Positions 1 to 7,413 of a stretch of 64,000 bases of DNA are shown here, piece after piece. The notes under the pieces are model-generated. The model saw only the letters and a program-made list of their open reading frames with translations, was not told the DNA's origin and did no database searches. Both the position numbers and the translations under genes were made by a program. Origin of the DNA: Pseudomonadota bacterium (GTDB taxonomy: Bacteria > Pseudomonadota > Alphaproteobacteria > Micropepsales > Micropepsaceae); NCBI GenBank assembly GCA_018241025.1, contig JAFEEQ010000013.1, forward strand, positions 1-64,000, given 5' to 3'. The first letter of the stretch is position 1, and every line of letters starts with the position of its first letter.

Positions 1-2
1 AA

Positions 3-125
3 CCGGCCCGGAAAAACCCTCCAGCGCCACCGCTGAAGGCCAAATCCAGCAAGGCCGACAAGCCGCCTGCAACACTCAAACGCTCAAACGCGAATTATGC
101 AGCGATCCCCACGATGGGGAGGTAA
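3..125 (+). CDS. Possible C-terminal end of a truncated gene (unknown function)
   Basis: Reading frame 3 is open from the window edge to a TAA stop and gives a 40-residue tail rich in Pro, Lys and Ala (starts PARKNPPAPPLKAK, ends IPTMGR). Such a basic, proline-rich tail is plausible as a disordered protein C-terminus. It ends four bases before the HlyD gene on the opposite strand, as expected for convergent genes. No domain is visible, and in a GC-rich genome an open frame this short can occur by chance. Confidence 0.35.
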   Translation, partial: PARKNPPAPPLKAKSSKADKPPATLKRSNANYAAIPTMGR

Positions 126-129
126 CAAC

Positions 130-1206
130 TCAGTTCAGCTCCACCGTCACGTCCGCGCTCAGGCCCGGGCGCAGGCGGTTCAGATCGTGCTGACCGGGTG
201 TGAGCTTGATGCGGACCGGGATGCGCTGGACGATGCGGGTGAAGTTGCCGGTCGCGGGTTCGAAGGGCAGCAGCGAGAACTCGGAGCCGGAGCCCGGCGC
301 GAAGCTTTCGACCTCGCCATCCAGCGTCTTGCCGGGGAGCGCGTCGATGCGGATGCGGACATGCTGGCCGGCGAGCATGCGCGCGGTCTGGGTTTCCTTG
401 AAGTTCGCGACGACATAAAGCGTGTTCATCGGCACGAGGGTGAGAAGCTGGGTGCCCGGCTGGACGTATTCGCCGATCTGGGCCTGGCGGTCGCCGACGA
501 CGCCATCGACCGGGGCGCGGATCACGGTGTGCTCGAGATTCTGACGCGCCAACGTCAGCACCGCTTCGGCGCGGGCGAGATTGGCGAGGAGCTGGGCACG
601 GCTCTGCACGATGACCGCGACCTGGCTCTGGCTTGCGGCATAGGCGGCGCGGACGCGATCGGCATCGGCAGAGGCGCTGGCGGCCTGGGCGCGCATCGCT
701 TCGGCCTGGCGGCGCGCGACATCGCCGGAAGCGACGAGCGCGTCGAAGCGCTTGCGGTCGGCGGCGGCACGAATGTTCTCGGCATCGGCGGAGCGGATCG
801 CAGCCTGCGCGGCACGTGCGTTGGCGGCGGCCGCCGCCTCCTGCGCCTGCTGCTGGCCGAGCGCGGCACGCGCAGATGCGACGTCGGATTCCGCTGCGCT
901 GACCGCCTGGACATATTCGTCGGTATCGATGCGGATCAGCGGCTGGCCGGCCTTCACGATCTCATTGTCGTGCACCAGCACCGCAGCCACGAGGCCGTGG
1001 ACCTTGGGTGCCACGATGGTGGAGTCGGCTTTCAGATACGCGTCGTCGGTCGAGACCGAAGATGCCGGCATCATGATCCAGGCTGTGCCGGCGAGTGCAA
1101 GCACGATCGCGGCACCGGCAACGACAAGCGCGCGGCGCGGCAAGGCACGCAGTCGATCGGCGAGCGAAGGCCGGGCCAAGGGAGCCTCGAAAGCGGTCGT
1201 GGTCAT
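130..1206 (-). CDS. HlyD/EmrA-family membrane fusion protein (efflux adaptor)
   Basis: This is the periplasmic adaptor of a drug efflux system, linking an inner-membrane pump to the outer membrane. The 358-residue protein has one N-terminal membrane segment (about 26-47), a first biotinyl-lipoyl half near 65-95 (STIVAPKVHGLV), an alanine-rich alpha-helical hairpin (about 100-220), a second lipoyl half (HTVIRAPVDGVVGD), and a beta-barrel region. The start overlaps the thioesterase stop by 4 bp, so it is probably the third gene of a TetR-thioesterase-HlyD operon. Its likely partner is the DHA2-type MFS pump divergently encoded at 2316. An EmrA-like adaptor on the strand opposite its pump is less common than an emrAB operon. 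No outer-membrane channel gene is visible. Confidence 0.9.
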   Translation of the reverse strand: MTTTAFEAPLARPSLADRLRALPRRALVVAGAAIVLALAGTAWIMMPASSVSTDDAYLKADSTIVAPKVHGLVAAVLVHDNEIVKAGQPLIRIDTDEYVQAVSAAESDVASARAALGQQQAQEAAAAANARAAQAAIRSADAENIRAAADRKRFDALVASGDVARRQAEAMRAQAASASADADRVRAAYAASQSQVAVIVQSRAQLLANLARAEAVLTLARQNLEHTVIRAPVDGVVGDRQAQIGEYVQPGTQLLTLVPMNTLYVVANFKETQTARMLAGQHVRIRIDALPGKTLDGEVESFAPGSGSEFSLLPFEPATGNFTRIVQRIPVRIKLTPGQHDLNRLRPGLSADVTVELN

Positions 1207-1643
1207 TTGGCGAACACCAGGCAGGTTGTGGTTGCGGTCGCGCAGAGCTTGCCGTTCCTGTCGACGAGGCGGCCCTCGGCGAAGGCGGCGCGGCGCCCGA
1301 GGCTGATCACCTTGCCTTCGGCGCGGACCGGACCGGATTCGTCGGACATCGCGCGGTGGTAGGCGACCTTGAGCTCGAGCGTGGTGTAGCCCTGCCCCGG
1401 CTTCATCATGGTGTGGACGGCACAGCCCATCGCGCTGTCGAGCAGCGTCGCGGCATAGCCGCCGTGCACGCTGCCGATGGGATTGTAGACGGACCTCGTC
1501 GGGTGGCCCTCGAAGACGACGAAACCGCTTTCGACTTCGACCGGCTTGAAATCGAGCGTGTGCGCGATGCCGCGATAATCCGAAACGCCGTCGCGCAAGG
1601 CGCGGATCTCATCGAGGCCGGTTCGTTCGGCGACGTCGCTCAT
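1203..1643 (-). CDS. PaaI-family hotdog thioesterase
   Basis: The gene encodes a 146-residue single-domain hotdog protein of the PaaI group, which hydrolyses acyl- or aryl-CoA thioesters. The diagnostic helix is at residues 60-73 (HGGYAATLLDSAMG), preceded by the NPIGSVHGG turn. The C-terminal half has the expected strand pattern (TTLELKVAYHRAM). The ATG start overlaps the TetR stop by 4 bp and the stop overlaps the HlyD start by 4 bp, so all three are translationally coupled. The substrate cannot be read from sequence. Its place between a repressor and an efflux adaptor suggests a lipophilic or aromatic acid as inducer, which is inference. Confidence 0.88.
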   Translation of the reverse strand: MSDVAERTGLDEIRALRDGVSDYRGIAHTLDFKPVEVESGFVVFEGHPTRSVYNPIGSVHGGYAATLLDSAMGCAVHTMMKPGQGYTTLELKVAYHRAMSDESGPVRAEGKVISLGRRAAFAEGRLVDRNGKLCATATTTCLVFAK

Positions 1644-2254
1644 GTACCTGGCTCCTTTGCAAGATCGCGGTCGCTGACGCCGAGGCGTGCCTTGATGCCG
1701 GCACGTGTTGAGGCGAGAAGTTCGTCGGACAGCTTGCGATCGGAAATCGTGCGCGAGAGCGCGACGGCGCCCGCCATCGCGGAGAGGATCGACGGCGCCA
1801 GCGCCTCGGCATCGTCGACGCCCGCGGCCTGCATGCGCTCTGCGAGCGAGGTGGCGAGGCCCTTCACGCCGGCTTCGAAGGCGGCGCGGAATTTCTTGGA
1901 CTGGCGCGGCATGTCGGAGGACAGGGCCGTGATCGGGCAGCCGCCGGCGGTGTTGTCGCGATGCGCTTCGGCGACGTAGTAGTCGATATAGGTCGCGAGC
2001 GCGTGCCTTGGCGGCAGGCCTTCGAGCGCGCGGGCGAAGCGGCGCTTCGATTTGGCGAAGACCTCCTGCAAGGTCTCGTTGAGCAGGGCATCTTTCGATT
2101 TGAAGTGCGCATAAAAGCCGCCATGGGTCAGGCCGGCGGCCTTCATCACCTGGGCGATGGAGAGACGGTCCGGTCCGTGCTCGCGCAACTGCGCCGCGGC
2201 GGCGGCAAGCAGCGCCTTGTGGGTCTCTTCCTTGTGGCTTTCGGCGTAACGCAT
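1640..2254 (-). CDS. TetR/AcrR-family transcriptional repressor
   Basis: The 204-residue regulator has an N-terminal TetR HTH (about residues 8-55; core LSIAQVMKAAGLTHGGFYAHFKSKDAL) and a helical ligand domain containing YYVAEAHRD and GGCPITALSSDM, typical of the TetR C-terminal group seen in many alphaproteobacterial repressors. I chose the ATG at 2254 (MRYAESHKEE) because the in-frame extension upstream would run through the intergenic palindrome. It sits back to back with the MFS pump and heads the thioesterase-HlyD operon, so it probably controls both directions. Confidence 0.9.
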   Translation of the reverse strand: MRYAESHKEETHKALLAAAAAQLREHGPDRLSIAQVMKAAGLTHGGFYAHFKSKDALLNETLQEVFAKSKRRFARALEGLPPRHALATYIDYYVAEAHRDNTAGGCPITALSSDMPRQSKKFRAAFEAGVKGLATSLAERMQAAGVDDAEALAPSILSAMAGAVALSRTISDRKLSDELLASTRAGIKARLGVSDRDLAKEPGT

Positions 2255-2282
2255 CTTGGCAATCCGTCTTCGCAGTTTATAT

Positions 2283-2300
2283 GATGATCGTAATATCATC
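2283..2300. promoter_or_regulatory. Candidate TetR operator
   Basis: An 18-bp inverted repeat, GATGAT-N6-ATCATC, lies in the 61-bp gap between the divergent TetR and MFS genes. Position and symmetry fit a TetR-family operator controlling both genes. The arms are only 6 bp, so chance is not excluded. Confidence 0.5.
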
Positions 2301-2315
2301 CTGCAAGGGGTCAAG

Positions 2316-3896
2316 ATGAGCGCCGCCGGAGCCTTAGCAGCCCACCCCTCCCCGCTCGCGGCCTATTCCCATGGCCGCAAGCTTTTGATCTTTGGAATCA
2401 TGGCCTTCGGCCAGTTCATGGCCCTGCTGGACACCCAGATCGTGGCCTCGTCGCTCAACGCCATCCAGGCCGGATTGTCGGCCGGGCCAGACGAGATCGC
2501 CTGGGTCCAGACCGCCTATCTGATGGCGGAGATCGTGATGATTCCGCTCGCCGCCTATCTTTCCATCGCGCTCTCGACGCGCTGGCTGTTCACCGCCTCG
2601 GCGGTGGCGTTCACGGTGTCGAGCCTGATGTGCGGCTTCGCCTGGAACATCGAGAGCATGACGGTGTTCCGCGCACTGCAGGGCTTCGTCGGCGGCGCGA
2701 TGGTGCCGACGGTGTTCGCGACCGGCTTCGCGATGTTCAGCGGCAAGGAGCGGGCGATGGTGCCGGCGATCCTGGGCCTGGTGTCGACGCTGGCACCGAC
2801 GCTGGGGCCGACCATCGGCGGCTGGATAACCGACACGTCGAGCTGGCACTGGCTGTTCTTCATCAATGTCGTGCCCGGCGCGTTCATCGCCATCGCGCTG
2901 CCGATCCTCGGCAAGGTCGACGAACCGAACCTCGCCATGCTGAAGCGGATCGACTGGCTGCATGTGATCTCGCTCGCCGTGTTCCTCGGCTGCCTGCAAT
3001 TCGTGCTGGAGGAAGGGCCGCGCTATCAGTGGTTCGAGGACGAAACGGTGACCATCGCGGCGTGGATCTCGTTCGTCGGCGCCCTCGTCTTCTTCGAGCG
3101 TTCGTTCTTTTCGGCGTTGCCGGTGCTGAAGCTGACGCCCTTCGCGCGCCCGACCTTCGCGCTCGCCTGCGCGCTCAACGTCGTGATCGGGATCGGGCTC
3201 TATGGCGCGACCTATCTGACGCCGCTCTTCCTCGGCCGGGTGCGCGGCTATTCGGCGCTTGAGATCGGCACGACGGTGTTCGTCACCGGCATCTTCATGA
3301 GCATGAGCGCGCCGATCGCGGCGCGGCTCTCGACCCTAGTCGACCAGCGCATCGTGATGGCGGTGGGCTTCAGCCTGTTCGCCTTCGCCTGCTGGCTGTT
3401 CAGCGGGATCACGCCGGAATGGGGCTTCTGGGAGATGTTCTGGGCCCAGGCGGTGCGCGGCTTCGCGATCCTGCTCTGCATCGTGCCCTCGGTCGGCATG
3501 GCGTTGAACGGCGTGCCGCCGGACCAGCTGCGCTATGCCTCGGGGCTGTTCAACCTGATGCGCAATCTCGGCGGCGCTGTCGGCATCGCAGTGGCGACGA
3601 CGCTGTTGCAGGACTATGGCCGCATCCATGGCGAGGCGTTCGGCGAAGCGCTCAGCCATGGCAACCAGAGCCTGCTCGGGCCGATGGTGGCGAAGCTGAT
3701 GGCGCATGGCGCCGATGCGGTGCATGCGCAGATGCTGCTGGCGGGCGAGATCACGCAATACGTGACGCGGCAGGCGCTGAGCCAGGCGTTCCAGGATGTG
3801 TTCTTCCTGCTCGCGGCGCTGTTCGTGCTGGCGCTAGCGATCGTGCCGTTCGCGAAGGCGCTGCCGGTCGGCGAAGCGCCGCCGGTGGAGCATTAA
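2316..3896 (+). CDS. DHA2-family MFS multidrug transporter (EmrB-like)
   Basis: This is a proton-driven drug exporter of the 14-TM DHA2 group, 526 residues from the ATG at 2316, which has an AAGGGG ribosome-binding site about 5 bp upstream. TM1 carries FGQFMALLDTQIVASSLNAI, matching the EmrB/QacA motif D1. A glycine/proline-rich motif C is present (GLVSTLAPTLGPTIGGWI). Further hydrophobic segments extend to the C-terminus, with the long loop typical of EmrB before the last TM. It is divergent from the TetR-thioesterase-HlyD operon, which supplies the probable adaptor. The substrate is unknown. Confidence 0.92.
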   Translation: MSAAGALAAHPSPLAAYSHGRKLLIFGIMAFGQFMALLDTQIVASSLNAIQAGLSAGPDEIAWVQTAYLMAEIVMIPLAAYLSIALSTRWLFTASAVAFTVSSLMCGFAWNIESMTVFRALQGFVGGAMVPTVFATGFAMFSGKERAMVPAILGLVSTLAPTLGPTIGGWITDTSSWHWLFFINVVPGAFIAIALPILGKVDEPNLAMLKRIDWLHVISLAVFLGCLQFVLEEGPRYQWFEDETVTIAAWISFVGALVFFERSFFSALPVLKLTPFARPTFALACALNVVIGIGLYGATYLTPLFLGRVRGYSALEIGTTVFVTGIFMSMSAPIAARLSTLVDQRIVMAVGFSLFAFACWLFSGITPEWGFWEMFWAQAVRGFAILLCIVPSVGMALNGVPPDQLRYASGLFNLMRNLGGAVGIAVATTLLQDYGRIHGEAFGEALSHGNQSLLGPMVAKLMAHGADAVHAQMLLAGEITQYVTRQALSQAFQDVFFLLAALFVLALAIVPFAKALPVGEAPPVEH

Positions 3897-3917
3897 GCGT
3901 TCTTTCAACCCGCACCG

Positions 3918-4047
3918 CTGTCATCCCCGGACTTGTTCCGAGGACCCATGATCTCGATGTACGCGGATGAAACTCGCCGCGCGTCGCCGAGCAAGCTCGG
4001 CGATTGCATAGGTGGGTGATCTTAGATCGCCGCCCGGCGATGACGGT
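3918..4047. repeat. Intergenic palindromic repeat, type A, copy 1
   Basis: About 130 bp beginning TGTCATCCCCGGACTTGTTC and ending near CGGCGATGACGG. It shares both ends and an inner block (CCATGATCTCGATGT, CTCGCCGCGCGTCGCC, CAAGCTCGGCGATTGC) with two other copies at 9962 and 11379. The ends are inverted repeats of one another, so the element can form a large stem. It fills the gap between two convergent genes and may end both transcripts. This copy is the most diverged of the three. Confidence 0.85.
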
Positions 4048-4065
4048 CAGAATGTTTGGACGACG

Positions 4066-4833
4066 TCAGCGATTGGCGAATTCGCTCACGATGCGGACGA
4101 AGTCGTTCGGCGCTTCGATGGAAGGAATATGGCCGACGTTTTTGAGGACGACGAGTTCCGCCTTCGGAATCAGCGCGGCGGCGTCCTGGCCGCATTCGAG
4201 CGGGATCAACTCGTCCTTGTCGCCCCAGAGCAGGAGCGTCGGAACCGCTATCGCCGCGAGTTGTTCGCGGGTGGGATCGGTGCCGCGCAGGCCGCTGTCG
4301 CGCACGATGGCCATGCGGGTGGGATCGTTGACGGTGCGCATTTCGGACGGGAGCGCATCGGCCGCGGCCTGAAGTTCGGGATCGACAAAGCCCTTGGCGT
4401 CGGGACCGGGGAATGTCTTCACACAGATCGCGCCGCCAATGAGAGCGAGTTTCGCGATGGCGGGCTGGCCGAGCGCGGCGGCGTGCGCGGCATAGGCGGC
4501 GACATGCCAGCCGCCGAAAGATTCGCCGACCAACGTGATGTTCTTCAGATCGAGCGCACGCATGAACTCGCCGAGATGGCGGACGAGAGCCTCGGTCGTG
4601 TAGGGCATGTCGGGCTGTTCGGACGGCGCGAAGCCGACGACCTGAAGCGCGATCACACGGTTGCGTCTGGCGAGGCCGGGGATGACCGGCGCCCATTCCA
4701 TGGCGGCGGAACCGGAGAAGCCGTGGACGAGAACGATCGGATCGCCGCTGCCCTGCTCCCAGTAACGGATGCGATGGCCGAGGATCTGGATGTCCTTGGG
4801 CGGCGGCATGTCGAGGGTGATCTCGCGCGGCAT
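4066..4833 (-). CDS. Alpha/beta-fold hydrolase
   Basis: The 255-residue protein is a canonical alpha/beta hydrolase. It has an oxyanion region VLVHGFSGSAAM, a nucleophile elbow GESFGG with Ser near 105, an acidic residue in LLLWGDKDELIP (about 204-206) and a catalytic His in NVGHIPSIEAP (about 234). There is no signal peptide, so it should be cytoplasmic. The substrate is not identifiable; esterases, meta-cleavage hydrolases and haloperoxidase-like enzymes share this layout. Its ATG overlaps the stop of the upstream CinA-like gene by one base (TGATG), so the two are probably cotranslated. Confidence 0.88.
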   Translation of the reverse strand: MPREITLDMPPPKDIQILGHRIRYWEQGSGDPIVLVHGFSGSAAMEWAPVIPGLARRNRVIALQVVGFAPSEQPDMPYTTEALVRHLGEFMRALDLKNITLVGESFGGWHVAAYAAHAAALGQPAIAKLALIGGAICVKTFPGPDAKGFVDPELQAAADALPSEMRTVNDPTRMAIVRDSGLRGTDPTREQLAAIAVPTLLLWGDKDELIPLECGQDAAALIPKAELVVLKNVGHIPSIEAPNDFVRIVSEFANR

Positions 4834-5312
4834 CAGGTGAGCGCGTCGTTCAGAAGTTCCAGCGCCCGTTTCGCGAAGGCGCGCATGTTGGCGACGCGGT
4901 CGGACTCGCCGGTTTCGAGCGTGATGGCGTGGGTGAGCGGACCGGACAGGCCGATGCAGGTGTGGCCGGCGGCGTCGCCATAGGGATTGCCGGTCGGGCC
5001 TGCGGCGCCGGTTTCGGAGAGGCCCCAGGTGGCGTTGAACCGTTCGCGCGCCGTGCGGGCGAGCAGCGCAGCGTAGGGTTCGCTGGCCGAGCGCATGCCG
5101 GCCACGCCCTCGCGCGGAATGTCCATCAGAAGCACGCGGGCCTTGGCGGTGTAGACCACGCCGCCACCGAGGAAGTAGGCCGACGCACCCGGCACGGCGA
5201 GGAGCGCGGCAGAGATGAGCCCGCCAGCCGACGATTCGGCAACGGCGACGGTTTCCTTGCGATCCTTGAGACGCTGACCGACCGCGGCCGCGAGAGGCAG
5301 GAGCGTTTCCAT
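4833..5312 (-). CDS. CinA C-terminal family protein (nicotinamide-nucleotide amidase type)
   Basis: A 159-residue stand-alone CinA C-terminal domain, the part that in Agrobacterium and E. coli homologues deamidates nicotinamide mononucleotide in NAD recycling. Visible family motifs are VAESSAGGLISAALLAVPGAS, YFLGGGVVYT, GLSETGAAGPTGNPYG and GHTCIGL. The ATG at 5312 overlaps the stop of a small upstream gene (TGATG) and the stop overlaps the hydrolase start. The N-terminal MoCF-like domain of full-length CinA is absent, as in many proteobacterial short forms. Confidence 0.85.
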   Translation of the reverse strand: METLLPLAAAVGQRLKDRKETVAVAESSAGGLISAALLAVPGASAYFLGGGVVYTAKARVLLMDIPREGVAGMRSASEPYAALLARTARERFNATWGLSETGAAGPTGNPYGDAAGHTCIGLSGPLTHAITLETGESDRVANMRAFAKRALELLNDALT

Positions 5313-5503
5313 CAGGGGAGAACGAGCCAGATCACGGCGGCGAGCGCGAGCGGCGCCGCCAGCGTCAGCCCCATCGACCAGAGCACGTGTTCCGGCGCCG
5401 TATCGGACGACATCGCGCGCCGGGCCGGACGGCGCAATGTCGGGTCGCCGGCGGCGAACCACTCCCAGCGTTCGGCATCGAACAGGACGGATATTGCACG
5501 CAT
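5312..5503 (-). CDS. Small membrane-anchored protein, unknown function
   Basis: A 63-residue ORF starting MRAISVLFDAERWEW and ending in one hydrophobic helix (about 43-62, LTLAAPLALAAVIWLVL). A GGGAG ribosome-binding site lies about 6 bp before the ATG, and the stop overlaps the CinA start as TGATG. That pattern repeats at the next junction and argues for a real three-gene operon. No family is recognised. The predicted topology is a cytoplasmic N-terminus with a C-terminal tail anchor. Confidence 0.6.
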   Translation of the reverse strand: MRAISVLFDAERWEWFAAGDPTLRRPARRAMSSDTAPEHVLWSMGLTLAAPLALAAVIWLVLP

Positions 5504-5662
5504 GCGGCGCTCCCGCGGATCCCGGATAACCATAGCAGACCGCGCAAAGCCTTGTCGCGGATGCGGCCATTTGCCTAACGCGGGGCGGTCATACAAAATG
5601 CGGGCCTCCGAACAAATCGGGTTGCTACGCCGCGTGCACAAGCGGCGCCGGGGTGCGTGGGC

Positions 5663-6976
5663 ATGACGAGTTTGCGGATGGCAAGGCGGCCGGAGCCGCG
5701 CCCGGTGCGGGCGCCGGCAGTGCCGATGCGCCAGCCGCCGCGCGTCCGGCGGCGGGCTCCGCGCACGCTCGAGGAAACCCTCGTTCAGGTCGGCATCGTG
5801 CCGCGCAGCCATGTGCGCGGGACCCATGGCCTGCTCTATCGCTGGTTCGCCGCCGAAGCCACGCCGCTCGCCATCGGCAATGTCACGGCGAGCGCCGTGC
5901 TGCTGACTCTGGCGCTGACGATGACGGCACTCGGCATGAAGGCCGCGGTGGCGCTGAACGTCGCGGCGACGATTTATGTCGTGCTGAACGACAGCCTGCC
6001 CTATCTGGGCATCGGCCTTCTGATCGCGGCGGCGCTGAAGGCGATCCACGCCTATTATGCCTACAAGGCGCGGATGTGGACGCGGGTGGTGGGCTTCGCG
6101 CTCGCGCTCGCGCTGCTTGCGGGCGGGGTGTGGATTGAGGTGATGCTCGGCTATGCCGACTTCGTGCCGGGCATGTTCAAGCCGGCGCTGGCCATCGCGA
6201 GCGGTAAAGCCGCCGCCGACATCGGACGATTCAATGCCGCCCTCTTCTCCTATTTCGAGCCGGCGCTGTTCGGCGGTCTGGCCCTGCTGCTGTTCCTCAA
6301 GCAAAGCAAGACCGGTGTCCTGAAGGCGAGCCCGCAGAACCGCAAGCGGATGGCGCTGGCCGGGATCGTTCTCAGCCTGTGCACGATCGCGGTGTCGGCG
6401 CACGCCTCGTGGCGCCACTACACCGGCGCGGATCTGCGCGACGGGATGCACTTCGCCATCGGCGGCGACGTGACGGGCAAGGTGGCGCCGACCTATGGCC
6501 CGCTCTTCGCGCCGGGCGTCGCCTGCCATGTCTCGAGCCTTTATGGCTGGCGCAACGATCCGATCACGCCGGGCCGCGCCGAGAAGCATCAGGGCGTCGA
6601 TCTCGCGGTGCGCGAGGGCACGCCGGTGCATGCGATGGCGGACGGACGCATCCTGATGGCCGAGGGCGATGCAGGGCTGGGAAATTTCACCGCGCTTGCG
6701 GTGGATGGGCCGGCGGGCTCGCCGACCATCGTCAACGGACATATGTCGCGGCTCGCGGTGCGCGCGGGCGATGTCGTGCATCGCGGCGATATCATCGGCT
6801 ATGCCGGCAGCACCGGACGCTCGACCGGGCCGCATGTGCATCTGCAGCTTTGTTCGGGGGCGCATGTCCGTCACGGCGGGTTCGTGTGCGGGGCGTCGAG
6901 CAATCCTTACGAGAACTGGCCGACGCTGGCGGCGCTGGCCCAGATGAGCTGCGTCGACGGGCCGGCGGTGTTTTGA
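5663..6976 (+). CDS. Polytopic membrane protein with C-terminal M23 peptidase domain
   Basis: A 437-residue protein with an Arg/Pro-rich N-terminus (about 1-35), about five hydrophobic segments (roughly 73-95, 97-125, 141-162, 193-212, 229-247), and an M23/LytM domain from about 290. The zinc ligands look intact: HQGVD (309-313), a histidine in NGHMSR (360), and HVH (391-393). M23 enzymes cut peptidoglycan cross-links or act as scaffolds. Most carry a single anchor or signal peptide, so several membrane segments before the domain are unusual. I chose the ATG at 5663; a GTG at 5657 is possible. The stop overlaps the next gene as TGATG. Confidence 0.82.
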   Translation: MTSLRMARRPEPRPVRAPAVPMRQPPRVRRRAPRTLEETLVQVGIVPRSHVRGTHGLLYRWFAAEATPLAIGNVTASAVLLTLALTMTALGMKAAVALNVAATIYVVLNDSLPYLGIGLLIAAALKAIHAYYAYKARMWTRVVGFALALALLAGGVWIEVMLGYADFVPGMFKPALAIASGKAAADIGRFNAALFSYFEPALFGGLALLLFLKQSKTGVLKASPQNRKRMALAGIVLSLCTIAVSAHASWRHYTGADLRDGMHFAIGGDVTGKVAPTYGPLFAPGVACHVSSLYGWRNDPITPGRAEKHQGVDLAVREGTPVHAMADGRILMAEGDAGLGNFTALAVDGPAGSPTIVNGHMSRLAVRAGDVVHRGDIIGYAGSTGRSTGPHVHLQLCSGAHVRHGGFVCGASSNPYENWPTLAALAQMSCVDGPAVF

Positions 6977-7356
6977 TGCGAAGTGGTGGCGCCATCATCG
7001 CGGCCTGGATTTTTGTCCTGTGTGGCACTGCGCTTGCCGGACCACCTGAAGGCGCTCCGTTGGAAGCCGTCGGGATCAAATGCGACGTCGGCCCGGTCGA
7101 GCATTCGATCGCGGGAACGCACTGGGCGGCCTATAGCTGTCACAACCTGATTTCGGCCCTGCTTGTCGCCGATCCCGACAACCCGGTGGGACAGTGCTCA
7201 GTCTTCGTCATGCAAACCGGCATCAAGGCTTACGTCACCGAACTCAAGGGCTGCGACGGCCGCGCGATGACGGAAGTGAGCCGGCATCTGGCGAACATCG
7301 CCTACCACGACGTGGCCGACATCATTCGACAATCGACGAATCCTGACGCCAATTGA
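6976..7356 (+). CDS. Small secreted protein, unknown function
   Basis: 126 residues with a clear Sec signal peptide (IIAAWIFVLCGTALA, cleavage likely after about residue 21). The mature part has six cysteines (KCDVG, YSCHN, GQCSV and KGCDG among them), consistent with periplasmic disulphides. The ATG overlaps the M23 stop by one base, so the pair is probably cotranslated and may work together in the envelope. No family recognised. Confidence 0.7.
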   Translation: MRSGGAIIAAWIFVLCGTALAGPPEGAPLEAVGIKCDVGPVEHSIAGTHWAAYSCHNLISALLVADPDNPVGQCSVFVMQTGIKAYVTELKGCDGRAMTEVSRHLANIAYHDVADIIRQSTNPDAN

Positions 7357-7413
7357 TCTTGCCTTCCCTAGCGGCCGATCCGCACACTCGCTTCGCGGAC
7401 GGGGAGCATCATC

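Noticed and set aside
97..1362. Long plus-strand ORF opposite the HlyD and thioesterase genes
   Set aside because: It is an antisense shadow of two well-recognised proteins; its composition (Arg/Gly/Asp-rich, no domain) is typical of an antisense frame in GC-rich DNA.
5312..6874. A 520-residue minus-strand ORF across the M23 gene
   Set aside because: Only its last 63 residues look real (the small tail-anchored protein); the rest is antisense to a peptidase with intact zinc ligands.
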